Positions 35,817 through 44,829 of a stretch of DNA of 64,000 bases are shown piece after piece; the first letter of the stretch is position 1, and each line of letters starts with the position of its first letter. The DNA is from Flavobacteriales bacterium. GTDB lineage: Bacteria > Bacteroidota > Bacteroidia > Flavobacteriales_F > PHOS-HE28. The position numbers and the translations under genes were made by a program. The notes below the pieces were generated by a model. It did not search any database and had not been told where the DNA came from. It was given only the letters and a program-made list of their open reading frames with translations. The DNA lies in contig JADKFY010000010.1 of the NCBI GenBank assembly GCA_016717305.1, positions 62,001 to 126,000 of the forward strand. The letters are read 5' to 3'.

Positions 35817-36575
35817 ATGCTGCGGAAGATCTCCCGTAGGCTTACAGGGCGCAAGCGCACCCAAGAAGCCGACCGGCAGCTCGGGTATGTACTTGCCTTT
35901 ATTGCAGGCGCTATCAATGCAGGGGGCTTCTTGGCCGTTCGGCGTTACACCTCGCACATGACCGGGATCGTTTCTTCCATGGCGGACAGTATTGCCTTGG
36001 GCGATCCGGGAACGATCTTGACGGGGGTGGGTGCGGTGTTGGCGTTCCTATCCGGTGCGGCTTGTTGTGCCATTCTGATCAATTTTTCGCGTCGTCGCCG
36101 TATGCACAGCGAGTATGTGTTGCCGCTTTTGCTGGAAGCATTTTTGCTTTTGATCTTCGGCGTTGCCGGGGCGAGGGTGGGCCATCAAGGCGCGTGGGCG
36201 ATCACGGCGCTCGTTCTTGTGCTCAGCTTCTTGATGGGGCTGCAGAACGCGGTGGTCACCAAATTGTCCAACGCGGTTATTCGGACGACGCATGTTACCG
36301 GCATCATTACGGATATGGGGATCCAACTTGGACGCATGGCGTATTGGAATGCACCTTCGCGGGTCGGTCTTCCAAAGGTGGGCGCTGATGCGGGCCGATT
36401 GCGCATGCTCGCCACTTTGCTCAGTTGCTTTTTCGTGGGTGGCGTTAGCGGAGCCTTCGGGTTCAGGTTCTTCGGCTATTCAACTACCATTCCCTTGGCC
36501 TTGCTGCTCATCGTCCTGGCCGCGCTTCCCGCTTGGGACGACATGAAGGTCTACTTCCGCAAGAACCATCGCTGA
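35817..36575 (+). CDS. DUF1275 (YoaK-like) membrane protein
   Basis: 252 residues with about six membrane helices. The DUF1275 signature is present: LGYVLAFIAGAINAGGFLAV, YTSHMTGIVSSMAD, GLQNAVVTKLSNAVIRTTHV, TGIITDMGIQLGR. The function is unknown; related proteins are thought to be transporters. The ATG at 35817 fits the start of the family, whereas the open frame upstream overlaps the S4 gene. Confidence 0.87.
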   Translation: MLRKISRRLTGRKRTQEADRQLGYVLAFIAGAINAGGFLAVRRYTSHMTGIVSSMADSIALGDPGTILTGVGAVLAFLSGAACCAILINFSRRRRMHSEYVLPLLLEAFLLLIFGVAGARVGHQGAWAITALVLVLSFLMGLQNAVVTKLSNAVIRTTHVTGIITDMGIQLGRMAYWNAPSRVGLPKVGADAGRLRMLATLLSCFFVGGVSGAFGFRFFGYSTTIPLALLLIVLAALPAWDDMKVYFRKNHR

Positions 36576-36609
36576 TCCGTCCGGCGGCATGCAGGCGACA
36601 TCTTCAACA

Positions 36610-36636
36610 AGAAAAGCGCCCTTTCGGACGCTTCCT
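36610..36636 (-). terminator. terminator of tRNA-Arg
   Basis: An 8-bp stem (arms at 36614-36621 and 36626-36633 with one G-T pair) and a GAAA loop, with flanking A/T runs, 4 bases beyond the tRNA end on the minus strand. Confidence 0.6.
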
Positions 36637-36640
36637 TTTG

Positions 36641-36714
36641 TGACCCCGAGAGGATTCGAACCTCTAACCAACAGAACCGGAATCTGCCATTCTATCCAGT
36701 TGAACTACGGGGCC
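36641..36714 (-). tRNA. tRNA-Arg(CCG)
   Basis: A complete cloverleaf on the minus strand. The acceptor GGCCCCG pairs with CGGGGTC, discriminator A. The anticodon arm GCAGA-TTCCGGT-TCTGT gives anticodon CCG. The T arm is AGAGG-TTCGAAT-CCTCT. CCA is not encoded. Confidence 0.93.
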
Positions 36715-36781
36715 AGTTGCCTTGCCTCGCGGCTAAGCGGCGGCGAAGATAGTGTTGTCCTGAATATCCGAGGAGAAAGGC

Positions 36782-36789
36782 TACCTTTG
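36782..36789 (+). promoter_or_regulatory. -7 element of typA
   Basis: An exact TACCTTTG 23 bases before the ATG. The nearest TTG is 24 bases upstream. The short leader can form a small GGGCC/GGCCC hairpin. Confidence 0.5.
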
Positions 36790-36812
36790 CGGGCCTTTTT
36801 ACGGCCCTATAC

Positions 36813-38633
36813 ATGACCGAGCTACGCAACATTGCCATTATCGCCCACGTCGACCACGGAAAGACCACCTTGGTGGACAAGATCCTTCACCAGTGCCAGC
36901 TGTTCCGGGAGAACCAAGCCACCACTGATCTCTTGTTGGACAACAACGACCTGGAGCGCGAGCGCGGCATCACAATTCTTTCCAAGAACGTGAGCGTGCG
37001 CTACAAGGGGATCAAGATCAACGTGATCGATACCCCCGGCCACAGTGACTTCGGCGGTGAAGTGGAGCGCGTGCTGAACATGGCGGACGGCGTGATCCTG
37101 CTGGTGGATGCGTTTGAAGGAGCCATGCCGCAAACGCGTTTCGTATTGGGCAAGGCCTTGGAGTTGGGTTTGAAGCCCATCGTGGTGATCAACAAAGTGG
37201 ACAAGCCGAACTGCACACCTGAAGAGGTTCACGAACAGGTATTCGACCTGATGTTCACCTTGGAAGCGAACGAAGATCAGCTGGATTTCCCGGTTGTCTA
37301 TGGAAGCAGCAAGCAAGGTTGGATGGGTCCCGATTGGAAGAACCCGACCGAAGATGTGAGCTACCTGTTGGACATGATCCTGGAGCACATCCCTGCACCG
37401 AAGAAGGTAGATGGCAGCTTGCAAATGCGCATCACCAGCTTGGACTATAGCAGCTTCCAAGGCCGTATCGCCGTGGGCCGTGTGCGTCGGGGTTCCATCA
37501 AGCCCGGTCAGAACGTGAGCATGGTGAAGAACGATGGTCGGATCACCAAAGGCAAAGTGGCCGAACTGATGGTCTTCGAAGGCCTCGGAAAAGAGAAGGT
37601 GAAGGACCGCGAATTGTACAGTGGTGAGCTCTGTGCGATCATGGGCTTGGAAGGCTTCGACATCGGCGATACCGTGGCCGACTTCGAGAATCCGGAAGGT
37701 TTGCCAGGCTTCAAGGTGGACGAGCCCACCATGAGCATGCTCTTCACGATCAATACCTCACCATTCTTCGGCAGAGAAGGCGATTTCGTGACCAGCCGTC
37801 ACTTGCGTGATCGCCTATTCAAGGAGATCGAGAAGAACCTCGCGATGCGTGTGGAAGAGACCAACAGCCCGGACAAACTACTTGTCTACGGTCGGGGTAT
37901 CCTGCACATCGGCATTCTGGTGGAGACCATGCGTCGCGAAGGCTACGAGTTCCAACTTGGGCAGCCGCAGGTGATCATGAAGGAGATCGACGGCGAGCGT
38001 TGCGAACCGGTCGAAGTATTAACGGTGCAGGTTCCGGAAGAATTCAGCAGCAAAGTGATCGATCTGGTGAGCCGTCGCAAAGGCGAAATGCTCAGCATGG
38101 AATTGAAGAACGACCGTGTACATGTTGAGTTCAGCATCCCGGCCCGTGGCATCATCGGCCTGCGCAACCCGCTCCTTACCGCAACGGAAGGGGAGGCGAT
38201 CATCGCACACCGTTTCAAGGCATACGAGCCATACAAGGGTGAATTGGGCGTGCGTCGTGCAGCAAGCATCATCAGCCAAGGAACAGGAACCGCGGTCGCC
38301 TTCAGCATCAACAAGCTGCAGGACCGCGGCAAGTTCTTCGTGGATCCAGGAGAAGAGATCTACGGTGGCCAAGTGATCGGCGAGAACCCCAAGACCGACG
38401 ACCTCGTGGTGAACGTGCTCAAGGGAAAGCAGCTCACCAACATGCGCGCAAGTGGTACCGATAACAAAGAGAACATCGCCCCTGCGGTGAAGTTCAGCTT
38501 GGAAGAGTGCATGGAATACATCGCGCACGATGAGTACCTGGAAGTAACGCCCAAGAGCCTGCGCATGCGCAAGATCCTGTTGGACGAGAACGACCGTAAG
38601 AAGGCCGGTAAGTCCATCGAAGCGTACAGCTAG
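36813..38633 (+). CDS. typA: ribosome-associated GTPase TypA/BipA
   Basis: A translational GTPase of 606 residues that binds the ribosome and assists 50S assembly and growth under stress. The G motifs are intact: G1 AHVDHGKTTLVDKI, the switch region ERERGITILSKN, DTPGHSDFGGEV and NKVDKPN. The EF-G-like domains and the unique C-terminal domain (NMRASGTDNKENIAPAVKFS, KILLDENDRKKAGK) are complete. It starts at the ATG at 36813. A terminator follows, and a diverged copy of its last 60 codons lies at 41578-41770. Confidence 0.97.
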   Translation: MTELRNIAIIAHVDHGKTTLVDKILHQCQLFRENQATTDLLLDNNDLERERGITILSKNVSVRYKGIKINVIDTPGHSDFGGEVERVLNMADGVILLVDAFEGAMPQTRFVLGKALELGLKPIVVINKVDKPNCTPEEVHEQVFDLMFTLEANEDQLDFPVVYGSSKQGWMGPDWKNPTEDVSYLLDMILEHIPAPKKVDGSLQMRITSLDYSSFQGRIAVGRVRRGSIKPGQNVSMVKNDGRITKGKVAELMVFEGLGKEKVKDRELYSGELCAIMGLEGFDIGDTVADFENPEGLPGFKVDEPTMSMLFTINTSPFFGREGDFVTSRHLRDRLFKEIEKNLAMRVEETNSPDKLLVYGRGILHIGILVETMRREGYEFQLGQPQVIMKEIDGERCEPVEVLTVQVPEEFSSKVIDLVSRRKGEMLSMELKNDRVHVEFSIPARGIIGLRNPLLTATEGEAIIAHRFKAYEPYKGELGVRRAASIISQGTGTAVAFSINKLQDRGKFFVDPGEEIYGGQVIGENPKTDDLVVNVLKGKQLTNMRASGTDNKENIAPAVKFSLEECMEYIAHDEYLEVTPKSLRMRKILLDENDRKKAGKSIEAYS

Positions 38634-38652
38634 AACTACGGCTTTTGAAATG

Positions 38653-38679
38653 GAACGCCGACCTTTTGGGTCGGCGTTC
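38653..38679 (+). terminator. hairpin terminator of typA
   Basis: A perfect 11-bp stem (38653-38663 with 38669-38679) and a TTTTG loop, 20 bases past the stop. The T run after it is weak. Confidence 0.6.
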
Positions 38680-38785
38680 TGCGTTGGGGTGAAACAAGCC
38701 ACGGAAGATTTCCTGCCAAGCTCTCTCGATCGCCTATTTATTCATAGGGTTTCGAAGCGAAGACCTTGTGAGGGGTTCAGGTAAT

Positions 38786-38877
38786 GGAGGCATAGCTCAT
38801 CCCGCTGTGCACCGGGAGGTGTAGAACGTCCCGCGGCTCAGGCGGGAAGGTCACTGTTCCGGATCCAGTACGACCCA
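38786..38877 (+). pseudogene. tRNA-like relic with CCCGC hairpin inserts
   Basis: CATAGCTCA resembles a D arm, which is interrupted by a TCCCG/CGGGA hairpin before GGTGTAGAAC. The anticodon position holds a second hairpin (TCCCGC to GCGGGA). GGTCACTGTTCCGGATCCAG followed by TACGACCCA resembles a T arm and acceptor 3' strand. No matching 5' acceptor strand is visible. The design matches the broken tRNA-Pro copies at 25 kb, but from a different tRNA. Confidence 0.5.
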
Positions 38878-38878
38878 C

Positions 38879-38905
38879 AAAAGCCCTGCGAACGCTGGGC
38901 TTTTT
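38879..38905 (+). terminator. terminator after the tRNA-like relic
   Basis: AAAAGCCC (38879-38886) pairs with GGGCTTTT (38897-38904), followed by T. It could also end transcription of the TonB gene from the other side. Confidence 0.6.
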
Positions 38906-38918
38906 CAAGTATTGGACA

Positions 38919-41357
38919 TCAGAACTCCACCATGATCCCGATGCTGGGGACCCGGGTGGTGGATGCGTTGCTTACGACCTTGGTCTGATACCGTGTGGCA
39001 TCGTTGGGGTCCAACACAGGCAAGCCATTGGCATCGCGCACCACATCTACGAAATCAGGGCCAGTGACCGCACTGCCAAGGAGGTTCTCTATGTCCAAAT
39101 AGAGGTTCAGCGACCATTTTTTGAAGTACCACCGTTTGTCCACGCGCGCATTCAATTGGTTGAACGAAGGCAGCCGTTGGGTATTGATCAGCCCCCAGTC
39201 GGGCGTGCCCTGTTGGGTGGCATCCCATGCGGTAATGAGGGAGGATGTCGCTATATCGAAGGGCGTATAGGGCCCACCTCCTTGGTAACGCCAATTAACG
39301 CCAACCTCCCAATTCCTGGGCAAGCGTTTGCCGGCTGTAAGGTTGATGATATGGCCATAGTCCCAGCTGCTGGGCGCATAGCCACCATCGGCATTGGTGA
39401 ACTCGCTCCGTACGAAGGTGTAGGCCACGATCCCATAGAAACCCTTGAACAGCTTTTGTTGGGCCAGGAATTCCACACCATACGCCCTTCCTTTTGACAC
39501 TGGTGCTGCTGGCTCGTTGCCGATGACACCGAAGTCACCACCCAGATTGGCCAGACTGACACCCTTTTGTAGGAGCATGGGGTAGCGGTCGTACCACTTG
39601 TGGAACCCCTCCACGGAGAACTTGGTGTTCACCTTCGTGAAATACTCGAACCCTGCAACCACGTGATCGGCTTGGATGTAACCGATGCCGTTGTTCAGGT
39701 TCACCAGGGCACCCTGTTCACGGTAGCCCAACACCGTGTAGGGTGGCAATTGGAAGAAGCGGCCCACGTTGGCGTTGATGTTGATGGAACCGTTGACGGC
39801 ATAGGACAACGAAAGGCGTGGCGAAAGCTGGTCGATCGGATCGCCAGTGGCAGCACCCAACCCGGTAAAGTCGGTTCGAACGCCAACGCTGCCGGAAAAC
39901 TTACCGAAGGTTCGGCTTGCTTGCGCGAACCCGCCGAACTTATTGAAGGACAACGCACTGGAATAGTCGATGATCGTTGCCTGCCCGTTCAAGATGCGCT
40001 GCGAATAGGTATCGGTAGTATATCTCGCCCGTTCGTAGTTCACACCTCCCACAAAGCGCCACCCACCAAATGTCATCGTGGCTTCGTAGCGGACCTTGTT
40101 CTCGGACTCTTGGCTCTGGTAGTCCAACAACAGACCTGCAGGATCCGTATCGTCGTTGTACCGGTATTTCTTCGAGGAATTGGAGAGCATGCTGCGGCTG
40201 GCCACGAGGGTGTGCAGCCCCTTCTTCACGAAACGATCGAAGCGCGCCCCAACGGTGTAGTTCCACTGCTTGTTGACAGGTATGTTGCCCAGGATATATT
40301 GGTTGCGCTCGAAGGTCTCCTCATCGGTAACCCCGTTGTTGGCGGCCGAATTCAGTTTGAGGTCGTCGTAGGCCCCTAGGCCGATGAACGTAAGTCTGCT
40401 CTTGTCATTGAGTTGGATGCGGTGCTTGAACTGGGCATCGTTGTAGATGGGCAGGAACGGAAGCTTGAGCGCTTGGAAGAGGAATTGCAGATAGGAACGC
40501 CGCACGGAAATGATGGTGGTGGCCTTGGGACCTGTGGGCCCGTCGTAGGTGAAGCCTGCATCGCTACTGCCCAACATGAAGGTGAATGCTCGGCGTTCGG
40601 AGCTGCCGTCGGGCTGCTTGAATTCGAAGACGGAGCTGAGCGTGTTGCCCCGCGCCGCAGGAAAGGCACCCGTGATCACATCCACCTCGCGGATGAAGTT
40701 GACATTGATCATACCTACTGGGCCGCCGCTGGACCCTTGCGTGCTGAAGTGGTTGATAGTTGGCACTTCGATGCCGTCCAAATAGAATCGGTTCTCATTT
40801 GGTGCACCGCCGCGGATAATGATGTCGTTGCGGAAACTCGCCGTGCTGGCCACACCGGGCAAGGATCGTATCACCCGGCTGATGTCACGGTTCCCTCCGG
40901 GATTGCGCATGATCTCGGCGCTGCCGATGGTACGCACCGACAAGGGGCTTTCCACTGTGCGTTGGAAGGGTTGCTGTGTGATCACGACCTCCTTCAATTC
41001 AGTGGTCGTTGGTACCAATTCGATGTTCAATACCACCGGACGCGCGGTGCCCACCTGTACCTCGAACACGGTCTTCCGCTCGTAGCCGACACTGCTCACG
41101 ATCACATTGTACAGGCCGGGCGCCACATTGCTTATGATGAACTTACCCTCCAGGTCGGTCGTGGCGCCATTGGTGGTGCCTTCCAAGAGCACGTTCACGA
41201 AGGGCAGGGGGGCGCGCGTGCGGGAATCCAACACAGTACCTTGGACCGTGGCTTGCCCAACGAGCAATGTGCCTGATGTCAACAGAAGCGCAACAAGGAG
41301 CAAGAGGCGTGGAACCGTATCTCTCCTTTTACTTTTATTGGTGCTGCTTTTTGTCAT
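38919..41357 (-). CDS. TonB-dependent receptor with carboxypeptidase-like domain
   Basis: An outer-membrane receptor of 812 residues from the ATG at 41357. The signal peptide (VPRLLLLVALLLTSGTLLVGQ) is followed by a CarboxypepD_reg-like domain (ATVQGTVLDSRTRAPLPFVN), the plug (GNRDISRVIRSLPGVASTAS, IIRGGAPNENRFYLDGIEVP) and a barrel ending in TRVPSIGIMVEF. The frame is open for another 62 codons upstream, but they do not look like a signal peptide. No DUF4249 or SusD partner is adjacent. It sits between typA and the diverged typA relic. Confidence 0.92.
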   Translation of the reverse strand: MTKSSTNKSKRRDTVPRLLLLVALLLTSGTLLVGQATVQGTVLDSRTRAPLPFVNVLLEGTTNGATTDLEGKFIISNVAPGLYNVIVSSVGYERKTVFEVQVGTARPVVLNIELVPTTTELKEVVITQQPFQRTVESPLSVRTIGSAEIMRNPGGNRDISRVIRSLPGVASTASFRNDIIIRGGAPNENRFYLDGIEVPTINHFSTQGSSGGPVGMINVNFIREVDVITGAFPAARGNTLSSVFEFKQPDGSSERRAFTFMLGSSDAGFTYDGPTGPKATTIISVRRSYLQFLFQALKLPFLPIYNDAQFKHRIQLNDKSRLTFIGLGAYDDLKLNSAANNGVTDEETFERNQYILGNIPVNKQWNYTVGARFDRFVKKGLHTLVASRSMLSNSSKKYRYNDDTDPAGLLLDYQSQESENKVRYEATMTFGGWRFVGGVNYERARYTTDTYSQRILNGQATIIDYSSALSFNKFGGFAQASRTFGKFSGSVGVRTDFTGLGAATGDPIDQLSPRLSLSYAVNGSININANVGRFFQLPPYTVLGYREQGALVNLNNGIGYIQADHVVAGFEYFTKVNTKFSVEGFHKWYDRYPMLLQKGVSLANLGGDFGVIGNEPAAPVSKGRAYGVEFLAQQKLFKGFYGIVAYTFVRSEFTNADGGYAPSSWDYGHIINLTAGKRLPRNWEVGVNWRYQGGGPYTPFDIATSSLITAWDATQQGTPDWGLINTQRLPSFNQLNARVDKRWYFKKWSLNLYLDIENLLGSAVTGPDFVDVVRDANGLPVLDPNDATRYQTKVVSNASTTRVPSIGIMVEF

Positions 41358-41577
41358 TGAAGGTGCATTTATGCGTAACTCCTTGATCGATCTACTGGTC
41401 AAAGTGCCATCGCGCTTTGCATGCTCATATGCGCTCCTCCTGATCAGATGCGCGAAGTTCTTACTTCCGGTCAACGACCAACTTCCGGGATCTTGCGCCG
41501 AAGCCGCCACCAGCTTATACGAACCATTCTCCATGCTTTTCATTAAGGTATGAAGCCAACTTCAAGTCCAAACACCA

Positions 41578-41770
41578 AGGGCAAACAGTTCACAATATGC
41601 GCACCCGCGGTACCGACGACAAAGAGAACAACGCACCGGCCGTGAAGTTCATTTTGGAGGAATGGATGGAGTACATCGCCGTGGATAAGAACCTCGAGGT
41701 TACCCCGAAGAACCTACTCACGCGTAAGATCCTGCTGGACGAGAACGACCGGGAGAATGCAAGAAGCTGA
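41578..41770 (+). pseudogene. relic of the 3' end of typA
   Basis: From 41597 the frame encodes 57 codons that align along their length with the last 57-60 codons of TypA: RGTDDKENNAPAVKFILEE against ASGTDNKENIAPAVKFSLEE, then VTPKNLLTRKILLDENDREN. Similarity in nucleotides starts at about 41578 (AAGGGCAAACAG) with a one-base deletion before the ATG. It has its own stop at 41770 and a GGTCGG hairpin downstream like that of typA. It is too diverged to be a recent copy and too short to work. Confidence 0.85.
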
Positions 41771-41806
41771 TGATGGAGCAGTGAATTCGCTCGGAAGAAC
41801 GATTGA

Positions 41807-41835
41807 GTACACCGACCAATAGGTCGGCGTTCTTG
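41807..41835 (+). terminator. hairpin after the typA relic
   Basis: CCGACC (41812-41817), AATA and GGTCGG (41822-41827), then GCGTTCTT. It resembles the typA terminator and was probably copied with it. Confidence 0.45.
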
Positions 41836-42037
41836 TGTCGTCGACGGAGCAGTAATACATGATCCACTATGCCTGTTCATTGGTCAGGCTGAAGTATCGA
41901 GGAGGTAGATCTCCGAAGTTGGAGAGCCCAATGACGGCGTGGTCCGGATATCCCACCGGACCCCGATCGTTCACATCAGAAGGGGGATCACGATGAACAG
42001 GAACAAACCCTTTCAATTCCCACCCGATCTCCCGATC

Positions 42038-43531
42038 ATGAACACACGCTTTACCCTCTTGTTCCCCGCACTATTGGCCGCAATGCCATTTCTGGCGCAA
42101 CCTGGAGCTCTTGACCCCACCTTCGGTACCGGTGGCTATGTGGTCGATCCCACCCTAAGTCCGGCCGTCTCGGTAGCTGTATACCCTGATGGGCGCATCG
42201 TCGCCAGTAGCGGGCCATCGTTGTATATGTACATGCCCGATGGCACACTGGCCGCGGGTTTCGGCACTGGGGGTGTACTCGCTTCCCTCGGCATCTCGGC
42301 CGGGAAAGTGCTCATTCAGCCCGATGGCCGGATCCTCGCAGGTGGTCTTATCAACGCCGGTGGCGTGGACATCGCAGTAGCGCGCTACGCGGAGGATGGA
42401 ACGCCGGATGCTTCGTTCGGGACCGATGGTATCGCTCAGGTGGCACTCCCGAATTTCGACTACTTCAACGGCATGACCTTGCTCGATGACGGCCGGGTGC
42501 TGGTCACGGGAACATGGAACATTGCGGACTCCCCCGCGCTTCTGGTGATGCTGAACCCCGATGGTACGCCCGATGATACATTCGGCACGAGTGGACAAGT
42601 GCAATGGGTACCCGAAGCGGGTGACGATTTCAAGGCGTACGACGCGGCCGTGCAGCAAGATGGCGCCATTGTGTTCTCCGGCTTCCATAGCGCGCAGGCC
42701 GACGATGACTTCGTTGCACGGTTCACCGCCACCGGAGCAGTCGACAACACCTACAACGGAACTGGAATACTCTACTTGGACTTCGGGCCCAATAACGACG
42801 AGGTCGTGCAGGTGGAGTTGGACGCACAAGGGCGTGCTATTTTGCTGGCAACGGCAAGCAGTGCCTCGAGTTTCCACTCCGGTTCATTGGCACGGGTGAA
42901 CACCGATGGTACCCTGGACCTCACTTTCGGCACCGATGGCATCTTACCGTTGAACTCGGCAACAAGCACCTATGTGCCCACGTCGTTCATCGTGCAGGCC
43001 GATGGAAAACTGGTGGTTACCGGGGCCACAGCGGGAGGTAGTAGCGCCGCCCGCGAGCTTTTCGTGAGCCGCTATACCGCCGATGGTGTGTTGGACCCGG
43101 ATTTCGGCGATGCTGGCTATTCCATTCTTGCCTTGCCCGAAAGGGAAAGCGGCCTTGCCATTGCTGCCACGAGTGAAGGTAAATTGGTGGTGGCCGGCCA
43201 ATCGCACATCACCGGTGAGGTCCCCGATCTACTGCTCGCACGTTTCTGGCAGGATAGCGGTGTACTTGTATCAGGGATGCCACAACAAGGCGATCTCCTC
43301 ACGGTGCTCCCATGCCCGGTCACCACCTCGTTCACCATCGCCAGCAGTGTGCCATTCACCCCAACCACCAAACTGGAGATCCTTGATATGACCGGGCGGC
43401 AACTCATGTTGCCATACTGGTACATGCCGGAAGGGTTCCTTGTGGATGCGACCTCCCTACCGGCCGGTATGTACATCGCACGGATACATTCGCACGAAGG
43501 ATCGCGATCCGCGCGTTTCCAAAAGCATTGA
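42038..43531 (+). CDS. delta-60 repeat protein with T9SS sorting domain
   Basis: 497 residues from the ATG at 42038. The signal peptide (FTLLFPALLAAMPFLAQ) is followed by about seven delta-60 repeats, each with LDPTFGTGG-like and PDGRIV/DGKLVVTG-like strands, which form a propeller-like surface domain. The tail (LPCPVTTSFTIASSVPF, LEILDMTGRQL, LPAGMYIARIHS) is a T9SS sorting domain. The ligand is unknown. Two upstream in-frame starts (41939, 41993) lack a signal peptide. Confidence 0.85.
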   Translation: MNTRFTLLFPALLAAMPFLAQPGALDPTFGTGGYVVDPTLSPAVSVAVYPDGRIVASSGPSLYMYMPDGTLAAGFGTGGVLASLGISAGKVLIQPDGRILAGGLINAGGVDIAVARYAEDGTPDASFGTDGIAQVALPNFDYFNGMTLLDDGRVLVTGTWNIADSPALLVMLNPDGTPDDTFGTSGQVQWVPEAGDDFKAYDAAVQQDGAIVFSGFHSAQADDDFVARFTATGAVDNTYNGTGILYLDFGPNNDEVVQVELDAQGRAILLATASSASSFHSGSLARVNTDGTLDLTFGTDGILPLNSATSTYVPTSFIVQADGKLVVTGATAGGSSAARELFVSRYTADGVLDPDFGDAGYSILALPERESGLAIAATSEGKLVVAGQSHITGEVPDLLLARFWQDSGVLVSGMPQQGDLLTVLPCPVTTSFTIASSVPFTPTTKLEILDMTGRQLMLPYWYMPEGFLVDATSLPAGMYIARIHSHEGSRSARFQKH

Positions 43532-43649
43532 TCCTTAGTGCGCGCAGGTTGTCCTCGTGCAATAGGTTCTGGAGGGGTCGGTTGCTCAAGACCCTCAAGT
43601 TAAGCCGTAGGGGTAGAATGACTGCAGTGAGGTATTTGAATAGAAGCAC

Positions 43650-43682
43650 AAGAACGCCAGCCTTTTTGGGTTGACGTTCTTG
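43650..43682. terminator. terminator between convergent genes
   Basis: An AAGAACG...CGTTCTT stem with a T5 loop side and flanking A/T runs lies between the delta-60 and ThuA genes. Confidence 0.55.
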
Positions 43683-43710
43683 CGATGATCCAATTTCAGA
43701 ACAAGTCACC

Positions 43711-44727
43711 TCACTTCACAACCATCACGCGCTCCCTCACCGATGCACCCACACGTACCAAATAACTCCCACCAGCTAACCCGGAAAGATCCAACCGATG
43801 CGTCACTCCATTCACCAATTCAGTAAGCACCACGCGGCCTGTAGGGTCGAGCAGTTCCAACAGGCCATTCATTGGTGATGTGCTTGTCAGGATCAACGTG
43901 TTCGTGGCCGGATTGGGAAAGAGGTGTAGGGTTGGTCGTGTGGTTGTGGATCGCAGGCCGGTGGAATTCTCCAACAACCAACCGAGCGCATCGCGCACAT
44001 GTGCCCGGAAAAGGAGGTCGGTGGTATAGTTCTCGGTGGCGTGCCCCAAGGCGGTGTAGAATATGCGTGAGTAGCCGGTGGTGCGGTACCAGCTCATGGG
44101 GCGCGGGGCATCGTAGCTGTTCACTTGGCCGTTGGGTCCCACGGTTTCCTCCACGATGAGCGTGGCGGTGTTCAGCTCTGCGAAATAGCCATTCTCCCAG
44201 TAATAATACTCTTCGGCCTTCTCCCATTGGTCAGGGACATTGTAGGTGCTGGGGTGCGCACCAACCCGTTGCACGGTATAGGTCGGTGTTCCGTTCACAT
44301 GGTTCGGGTTCTCCTGCACACTGGCGCCGATCAGTTCCGGATAGAAATCCCACGTGCCGGTATTGTTCCCATTGGCGGTACTGTGCCGGTAGGTATCGCT
44401 GGCAGCGTGGATCCCCAACACATGTCCACCATCGGCGACCCACTGCTCAAAGTTCGTGCGTTGATCGGCATTCAGTATCGCGTTTCCGCTGGTGTTGCTG
44501 AAGATGATCGCATCGAACTGTGCCAAGGCAACTGGGTCGGAGAAGTTCGTTCCGCTGGGATCATCAACGACTTCAATACCGAGATCCACTGCAATGGAAT
44601 TGAACATGGCCAATGACACAGTGCGTGTTCCGTGATCATACCCGGAGGTGGCCGTGAAATGCAGCACACGTTGGGCATGGAGAGTGCAGAACGTAAGGAA
44701 GAGAAGTAGAAAGGAGGAAAGGCGCAT
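43711..44727 (-). CDS. ThuA-like domain protein with T9SS sorting domain
   Basis: 338 residues from the ATG at 44727. The signal peptide (LSSFLLLFLTFCTLHAQ) is followed by a ThuA/class I glutamine amidotransferase-like fold (VLHFTATSGYDHGTRT, FDAIIFSNTSGNAIL, VADGGHVLGIHAASDTY, PMSWYRTTGYSRIFYTALGH). A T9SS tail follows (LFPNPATNTLIL to RERVMVVK). ThuA domains are linked to sugar metabolism in other bacteria; here the protein is secreted, so a role on extracellular glycans is only a guess. Confidence 0.88.
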   Translation of the reverse strand: MRLSSFLLLFLTFCTLHAQRVLHFTATSGYDHGTRTVSLAMFNSIAVDLGIEVVDDPSGTNFSDPVALAQFDAIIFSNTSGNAILNADQRTNFEQWVADGGHVLGIHAASDTYRHSTANGNNTGTWDFYPELIGASVQENPNHVNGTPTYTVQRVGAHPSTYNVPDQWEKAEEYYYWENGYFAELNTATLIVEETVGPNGQVNSYDAPRPMSWYRTTGYSRIFYTALGHATENYTTDLLFRAHVRDALGWLLENSTGLRSTTTRPTLHLFPNPATNTLILTSTSPMNGLLELLDPTGRVVLTELVNGVTHRLDLSGLAGGSYLVRVGASVRERVMVVK

Positions 44728-44829
44728 GCTGCAATATAGCCAGATCCTTGATGGAGATCTAGCTGGATCAGAACAATATAAGAAGTTGAGAAGATCGTGA
44801 TGGTGCAATGAAAGCCGGTCTTGATACCA

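Noticed and set aside
41358..41543. N-terminal extension of the TonB receptor gene
   Set aside because: The 62 codons lack a signal peptide and precede a proper one; they probably reflect open sequence only.
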